Below, piece after piece: positions 57,992 through 64,000 of a stretch of DNA of 64,000 nt. The stretch is taken from NCBI RefSeq assembly GCF_905475465.1, contig NC_062246.1, positions 11,496,001 to 11,560,000 on the forward strand, read 5' to 3'. Numbering within the stretch: position 1 is the first letter of the stretch; each line of letters starts with the position of its first letter. Below the pieces are notes generated by a model. The model searched no databases. It was given only the letters and a program-made list of their open reading frames with translations, and was not told the origin of the DNA. Both the position numbers and the translations under genes were made by a program. This DNA is from Pieris napi. Taxonomy: Eukaryota; Arthropoda; Insecta; Lepidoptera; Pieridae.

Positions 57992-60558
57992 ATGTTTCGA
58001 AAAACGCTGACGTTTTCAATAAGGAAAATCTACCCCGTAAAATTTTATCACAGTGAGTATGTTTATATTTAACTATTGTTTTCCCAGTCAAGCGATATAT
58101 TATATATTTAGATAATTAATTTACAATAAGGTACCTTCAGTATATACACACACATGCAAATCACTATTTGTAGCAAACTTTACTAACATATGCAGTGTTT
58201 GTTCCCATCGTTAATAGTAAATGTTGTGGTATTTATGGATGTATTTCTTGACAAAGAAACTCTCAACTTTCTATGTTTTCAAGTATCTCTTTCATCAGAA
58301 ACAAATCATAATTTAAACGGTGTTATTATAACTTACCTATGAGGCTGAATTAGATGTTAATAGTTAATAATATTGTCTATTGGCTATAAATACTAAAAGT
58401 TTTAAAGCTTGTTACTATATATAATAAATATTTAATTCATTATAACTTCAAGGTAAAATTGAGTATTTTATACACGATATTTTTTCAGATAAGTCCGATT
58501 GCCATGTGACAGTACCTCAGGGTAAGATGAGAGGTAAAGTGTGCAGTACTCCGTGTGGTAAACAGTACTATAGCTTCGAGGGGATACCCTACGCTAAGCC
58601 ACCTACGGGACCCCTTAGATTCAGGGTAAGTACAATTAGTCCACCTTTTTGGGGACACTAACAGAGTTGGGTATCAGTACTGAAAATGCACTGTACGTTG
58701 TCTTTTCTCAACAATAAAATGTAATACACGAAGTATTGGAACTTTTATTAAAACCCCTCAGTTATTTTATGTTAACTGAAAACGCTGTCTATAATAAAAA
58801 TTAAAAATAATATAGTGGAAATAATACCAAAACTAATTTACAGGATCCTCAGAAAATCGATAACTGGTCTGGAGTACTTGACGCGACAAAACCTGGAAAT
58901 AAAGCCGTGCAATTCAATCCCTATACCAAATCTATAGAAGGTTCAGAAGATTGCTTATATTTAAATGTGTACACTCCAATATTGCCCGATGAACAAAAAC
59001 AAAGTCTTCCAGTACTATTTTTCGTACATGGCGGTAACTTATACAGGGGATGGGCTCACATGTATCGTCCAGATTACTTAATACGTCAAGACGTCATTGT
59101 AGTCACAACTAACTATCGTCTCAATGTTTTTGGATTTCTTAACCTTGAAACACCAGAAGTGCCCGGTAATGCCGGACTGAAAGATGCAGCTACAGCCCTT
59201 AAGTGGGTGAAACAAAACATAGAACATTTTAATGGTGATTCAAACAATATTACAGGAATGGGAGAAAGTGTGGGCGCAATTATAACTACATTAATGTTGA
59301 TTTCAAAGATGACTCAAGGTATATTTAAAAGAATAATTGGTTTATCAACAGCTATGTCTGACAAAATGATGGGCGATAATCATCTGGAAACAGCAAGGGA
59401 TATTGCTTCAAATTTAGGAAATAATATTAATAGCCCCGAAGAAATAGATGATATGCTTCGGAACTGTTCTCCTGAAGATTTGACTAAAGCTTTAATGAAA
59501 TCAATTTCTCGTGCAAATAGATATGATGTACACAGCTTAGTACAGGCAGCAGTTGAAAAGGAATACGATAATGTCGAACCATTTTTGGATGAGTATCCTC
59601 TACAGTCGTTAATAACTAATAATTATTCTAAAGTTCCAGCACTTATGAGTATGGCAACCCACGAATCGGCTTACTTTATAACTCATCCAACCGGACAATA
59701 TCAATTTAACAAAGATATATTGAAATTCGTACCGAATCCTGCATTAGAAGATAAAGATGCTGTGCAATTAATGGATATGGAGAAACAACTAAAAGAATTG
59801 TACTTTAAAGATAAAGAAATCGGTCCTTCAACACTAGTCGAATACTTAGATCTAGTTTCAGATATGTATGTTACCAGAGACATAATCTACACAGCAGACT
59901 TATTTTCTAGAAACGACGATTTCTATTTTTGTAGATTTGCATACGAAAACTCGCGTGTTATGAAACGTTTAGGAGTAAAAGGCTCTACACACAGCGATAT
60001 TTTACAATTTCTATTTTACACAGAGAAGAGAAGAAACACCTTTAATGAACAAGATATGAAACTTGTTGATATGTTGACTGAGGCGTTGTGTAACTTCGCA
60101 AAAAACGGGTGAGTTGTTATTAATTACTAAATACTAGATGAAACAGGCCCAATGCTGTGTGATAAAGTTTTAAACCACCGAAGGAAGGTGACAGTTGAGG
60201 GAAGAAGGCATTTACTCTTTTATTGTGATCATTGAGCGTGTAATAATTATGTTGGCTGTTACAACAGTTGTATGCAGTGCTAATACGATTCTTTTATAAC
60301 GCATAGTTAAATATATAGAATATATACTATAGGCAGGAATATAAGTATATACATGTTTTATTGGTCAAATATATATTTTTCTTTTTCAGAAAACCAACGT
60401 GGACGGGGCAGGAAATATCGTGGCCAAAGTATAAAACAGATGAAAGAATATGTTTAAATATTGATGACAGATTAAGCTGTGTCCCATTACCCGAATATGA
60501 TAGATATACAAAACTAATTAATATACTTAAACAGAAGCCGAAGTTACGACAACAATAA
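57992..60558 (+). CDS. Carboxylesterase 2 (alpha-esterase/FE4-like)
   Basis: Exons: tentative first exon 57992-58052 (MFRKTLTFSIRKIYP...), then 58489-58625, 58844-60108 and 60390-60558 (stop TAA), giving about 540 aa. The three later exons match esterase 1 in position and phase (137-nt exon in both), so the pair is a tandem duplicate. Motifs: YYSFEGIPYAKPPTGPLRFR; SEDCLYLNVYTP; oxyanion-hole HGG followed by Asn (usually Gly or Ala); nucleophile elbow GESVG with Ser at 59267; Glu in MATHESAYF at 59663; His in GSTHSDIL at 59990. The triad is complete, so it is probably an active hydrolase. The first exon is chosen only because its ATG frame and GTGAGT donor give the required phase; it predicts no signal peptide, which suits the mostly cytosolic clade. 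Confidence 0.88.
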
Positions 60559-60569
60559 CAAGACAATCT

Positions 60570-61069
60570 TGTATGAATAATACTTTTTGCCCAAGTTAAT
60601 CTAATAAGTACAAAAAACATATTTGCTCAACATAATTTATAGTTAACGGTTAGTTATGTTTACTAGATAAATAAGAAATAATATTGATTTGTGTGACGGA
60701 TTTAAATCTCTGAAAATTTACGATTATAATATTTAATAAAATAAAATAGCCTATATTCCAGTACTATAATAAGGATTACATTAAGTTTATGTTATTATAT
60801 TTAATAGTAGGACTACTACCAATAAGAAAATAAAAAATTTTGATAAAAAAAAAGAATATTGGTTTTGAAAATAGAAAAACAGACATCAAAAAAACAGCAT
60901 TGCTAGAATATATTAATGTTTCAAATAGCAGTTCATACAACAAGTCAACGATTATCTAGTTGATAAAAGGGCCTGGGACTAGTGCTAGACAGGCTACTTC
61001 TAATTTATTTGCGGTATTTGTTTTACAATAAGTGTTGTTTGATGATTTGATATTTTAAAAGAGTACCGA
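60570..61069. other. Esterase 2 downstream region
   Basis: Overlapping AATAAA-type signals near 60738 could end the transcript. Otherwise AT-rich with nothing recognised. Confidence 0.4.
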
Positions 61070-61225
61070 GAGTTTTTTACGCCGGCTTTTTCTCTCGGCC
61101 TACACCCACTGTCTTCTTTGTCGATGAGTAGGGATGCCTACAAATTCAAATTTAATGACGTGGATTAAGTGATACATGTATCTTATGTTCCTTAATAAAC
61201 ATATTTTTATTTTATTTTTACATAA
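61070..61225 (+). repeat. LINE 3' tail fragment
   Basis: 'gccggctttttctctcggcc', 'gtcgatgagtagggatgcct' and 'gtatcttatgttccttaata' make up a known type of lepidopteran LINE tail, ending in an A/T-rich tract. Confidence 0.5.
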
Positions 61226-61394
61226 AAATACTGTTTAGGTTGATAGAATAAACAAAAAAATATAATAGAAATATGTTTAAGTATTGCCAGTGAATTGCAA
61301 CATCTGTATTTGAATTAATTTTTTTAACACAAGCAACAATATGCCTTACGATTCGGCTAATGAATTATGCCTTGCAGCTATATAAATAATGGTC

Positions 61395-61755
61395 ATTAGT
61401 TGGAATTAATATTTCCTTTCATTATGACATTTATTTTACGCATAGTAAACGAACCGTGAAATTACCAAACAAAAAATAATAATTATAGTCTTTGTACAAC
61501 GTTCTGAGAGCATGCTACGTGCAAACAATCATACTTAGGATTTACGATTTCAACGAATTGTGAATTAATATTACTTAAGCAATGCGTAAAATCGGAAATT
61601 TCGATCTTTGATTTTACATTGACACAAAATTTTCTGACAAAGGGTATATGGATTAAACAGTTTTTAATATACGCTAATTGCATTAAATCGCAATAAATCT
61701 AATAACCGCGAATTAATATTTCCTTTGATTATGTCATCTTTTTTACGCAAAGTAA
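61395..61755. repeat. Pair of ~55-bp direct repeats
   Basis: Bases 61401-61450 and 61707-61755 share 'gaattaatatttcctttsat', 'tatgwcat' and 'tttacgcawagtaaac'. The 250 bp between has no coding frame. It may be an old local duplication or a long target-site duplication. Confidence 0.5.
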
Positions 61756-62809
61756 ACTAACAGAGCAATTATCTTACACAAAATATGAATAAGCTTAGTT
61801 TTTGAATTTTCCATTTCGACACAATTAGAAAGAGAGAAAGGAAGAAAAAAGTTTAAAATACACAAAAACAGGATCTTTAGGTAAAGTAAAGTGCACTAGG
61901 GTGTCCCCGTGTTGTGGGCAGCCAGATTCTTCCTGTTGACAATATCTTAACTGTACTTTACTTTATAATTTCTACATTACACAAATCTATAATTAAACTA
62001 TTATTGCACAATATGTATATTTCCTGTGAATTAGAGATATCGGGTAAAGATTGAAAAATAGTAGCGCAGATGAGAGACAAAATGAAAGAGTTTATGCCTT
62101 CACTCCGTCGGAGGTCCTGTATAGGTATGTTAACTAAAGCTGGCGGCTTCAACACATTTACACTTTGTGCTTGTGTAGTGTCTGTGAATAAGCGCGAGAC
62201 GTGATGTCAAACTGAAATACAATCATAAATACATCATGAATAGACTGTCCGTCGTGTATGAGTGGACTAAAATGTATAGCATGGCAAAAAAATCATATTT
62301 TGAAACATACTGTATGTGAAATTGCATTAGTGTGAGTACTGTGAACCCACCAGCTTTCGATAACCGACCTATACCTACAATCTATGAACATAAAAAGTGG
62401 GGTGAGCATGGGGATGGCATACATCGTGTTGAGCTTTGAATGCAGCAAAACGATATGCGGTTGGTAAATACGGTCTAGCGTGCGAAGTTGAAACTGAACA
62501 TTAATGCAGTTTCTGCCGCTTACCACTATGTGGAACCAGCTAGTTTTCACTACAAAAATATGAATGTACTGCCATCTAGTTATTAAAACTCAGAACCCGA
62601 TAAGACTATAACAACTGTGTGGCTGTTTGAACTTGACTTTATTTATTTAATAAATCGTTTACACTTACACGCTTGCAATGACAATCAGAGGTAGGCAAAC
62701 TTCACAAACAACAAATCTTGCAACTAATCAATAAACTTAGAAATCGCAGGACGCAGAATAAAGTTGTCAAACTGTGTTGTGCAGTATGAACTAAAATTAT
62801 TATTTATTA

Positions 62810-63215
62810 CTAGCTGGCCTGGCGAACATCGTACCGCCTAACAGTCGTCAGTTCTTTATTTGTTTAAAATACTTATTCTGCTATTCGGGACACCGGTCTA
62901 GCTAGTAAGATAAAAAAAAGAAAATTGATAAGACAACAAATGCATTATGTAAAAAAATAAAAATTTACCTTCCCGGAACCCCTCCACTAACACTTGAACT
63001 TTATACTATGGTATTAAAGTTCAAATTGACCTTTAAGTATTATTACGAATATTTTGTATAGGAATATAGAAAAGTGTTGTTTTTAGACTTTTTCACTCAT
63101 TTTTTTTTAATTTTTCTCCGTAAGAACCATCCTCGTACTTCAAGGTATATTATATAAAAAAAAATCAGACAAATCGGTCAAGCCGGGTTTCATTTTTATA
63201 TATATAGATTTATTA
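62810..63215 (+). repeat. Dispersed retroposon-like repeat
   Basis: It starts CTAGCTGGCCTGGCGAACAT, then 'cgtaccgcctaacagtcg', and ends 'caaatcggtcaagccgggtt' with TATA repeats. This is the common lepidopteran 'actagctgacccggcgaac' repeat. No coding frame. Confidence 0.55.
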
Positions 63216-63229
63216 TTTATTTCTTTTTT

Positions 63230-63670
63230 TTTAATTAAAATACCACGTGTTTTCATGATCGAAGAAATAAATTAAAAAAATATATTTTTATTTCTATTAA
63301 TTTTCTACACTTAATATTTTAATGACAATTTAATTAATTAAATTCCTAACATTATCTTCCTTTTTTCTCCCTCTAAGTATCGGCAATCTAAAGTTTTAGA
63401 TTAGTATAAATATGAACAAGACTTAAAGATTACTTTGCCAAAGAAGTTTCACTTCTGACATGTGTACTTTGTACGCACGAACTTTTTTTTAAATATTTTA
63501 CTAAGTTATGACGAATGATAAATTAAACTTATTTATTTTCTGGTCACCTCAACAAGCAAACTCCCCGATTTTCGTATTTCCACAACGTAGTGTTTTAAGA
63601 CATTTTATTTAAAAGTTATTTAGGTATTTCAGCTTTTAAAATTTATTTTAATTAGACAGTCTTAGTGCAT
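63230..63670 (-). repeat. Dispersed repeat, partner of 13470-13720 and 44405-44800
   Basis: The complement of 63250-63425 matches 13470-13720. The segment 63430-63485 ('gccaaagaagtttcacttct') matches the right end of 44405-44800. Confidence 0.45.
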
Positions 63671-63757
63671 AACGGCTGGGAATTTTCCGTTTCACGGTCC
63701 GTTTGGCACATTATTCTTTATTTATTTAATTAATTAATTTAAACCTTTATATCTATA

Positions 63758-64000
63758 TGTCACAGTCAACTAGCTTAATAAGCCATTCAATCAACAGCTT
63801 AGCCTTTTAACTAAACGGCGCCGTTTAACTAGCCTGAAAGATATTCAGCTGTAGCTTTTGTAACAACATTTAATAAACTGGCTGGCTAGTGCTTAGGCCA
63901 TTCGTACGATAGAGTGATCATGTGGTAGAAATAAAAGAAATGAAACATATGACACAAAAATATTTCTTTAAACATTAAATTGCTTGAGTCACAGCAAAAT
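63758..64000. mobile_element. Palindromic MITE, second copy, cut by window edge
   Basis: It starts TGTCACAGTCAACTAGC after TA and follows the copy at 16404 through 'gaaagatattcagc', 'ggccattcgtacgatagagt' and 'agaaataaaagaaatgaaac'. Its right half is outside the window. Confidence 0.7.

Noticed and set aside
61880..61965. Possible microRNA hairpin (taaagtaaagt...actttacttta)
   Set aside because: Only an 11-13-bp stem with a ~60-nt loop; too weak for a microRNA precursor.
60870..64000. A third esterase or other gene at the right end
   Set aside because: No esterase motif (HGG, GESxG, SEDCLYLN) or other domain was found in any frame.

Overview
This window is nuclear DNA of an insect, most likely a lepidopteran (butterfly or moth); I do not assign a species. 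The evidence is AT-rich sequence, genes split into many short exons with consensus GT/AG splice sites, insect-type gene content, and repeat families typical of Lepidoptera (tRNA-derived SINEs, Daphne/jockey-like and RTE-like LINE pieces, many palindromic MITEs). There is nothing prokaryotic, no operon, no CRISPR array and no rRNA gene.

Layout. 1-3620 (+): the last four coding exons of a P-protein (OCA2/hoepel-type anion transporter) paralog that begins left of the window. 12040-22960 (+): a complete tandem paralog in 15 coding exons, 765 aa as modelled; the four exons shared with the first copy have identical lengths. 41550-26286 (-): a complete PAT1 (Patr-1/HPat/PATL1) mRNA-decapping factor in 17 coding exons, 959 aa as modelled, convergent with the second P gene. 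48465-52038 and 57992-60558 (+): two tandem carboxylesterases of the lepidopteran alpha-esterase/FE4-like type with intact Ser-Glu-His triads and matching intron positions. 45061-46950 (+): a 5'-truncated LINE with an intact reverse-transcriptase frame.

The rest is mostly transposon debris, often nested. Clear cases: a PIF/Harbinger remnant with TAA target duplications in a PAT1 intron; two CpG-rich MITEs with TTA/TAA-type flanks, one sitting inside a SINE; a four-copy palindromic MITE family flanked by CWG trinucleotides; a 971-bp element with an exact 8-bp duplication that keeps only a THAP-domain exon, as expected of a P-superfamily derivative, itself inside a larger inverted-repeat element that also took a SINE; a copia Gag N-terminal domain enclosed by ~80-bp inverted repeats; and two inverted ~540-bp MITE copies in PAT1 introns.

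The genes do not form a pathway: the P proteins act on organellar ion balance and pigmentation, PAT1 in P-body mRNA decay, and the esterases in ester hydrolysis (xenobiotics, lipids or hormones). I found no wholly new multi-gene system. The most unusual signals are the nested mobile elements, above all the THAP-bearing element and the copia-Gag inverted-repeat element. All gene models were spliced by eye from splice consensus, reading phase and family resemblance; no alignment or database search was run.
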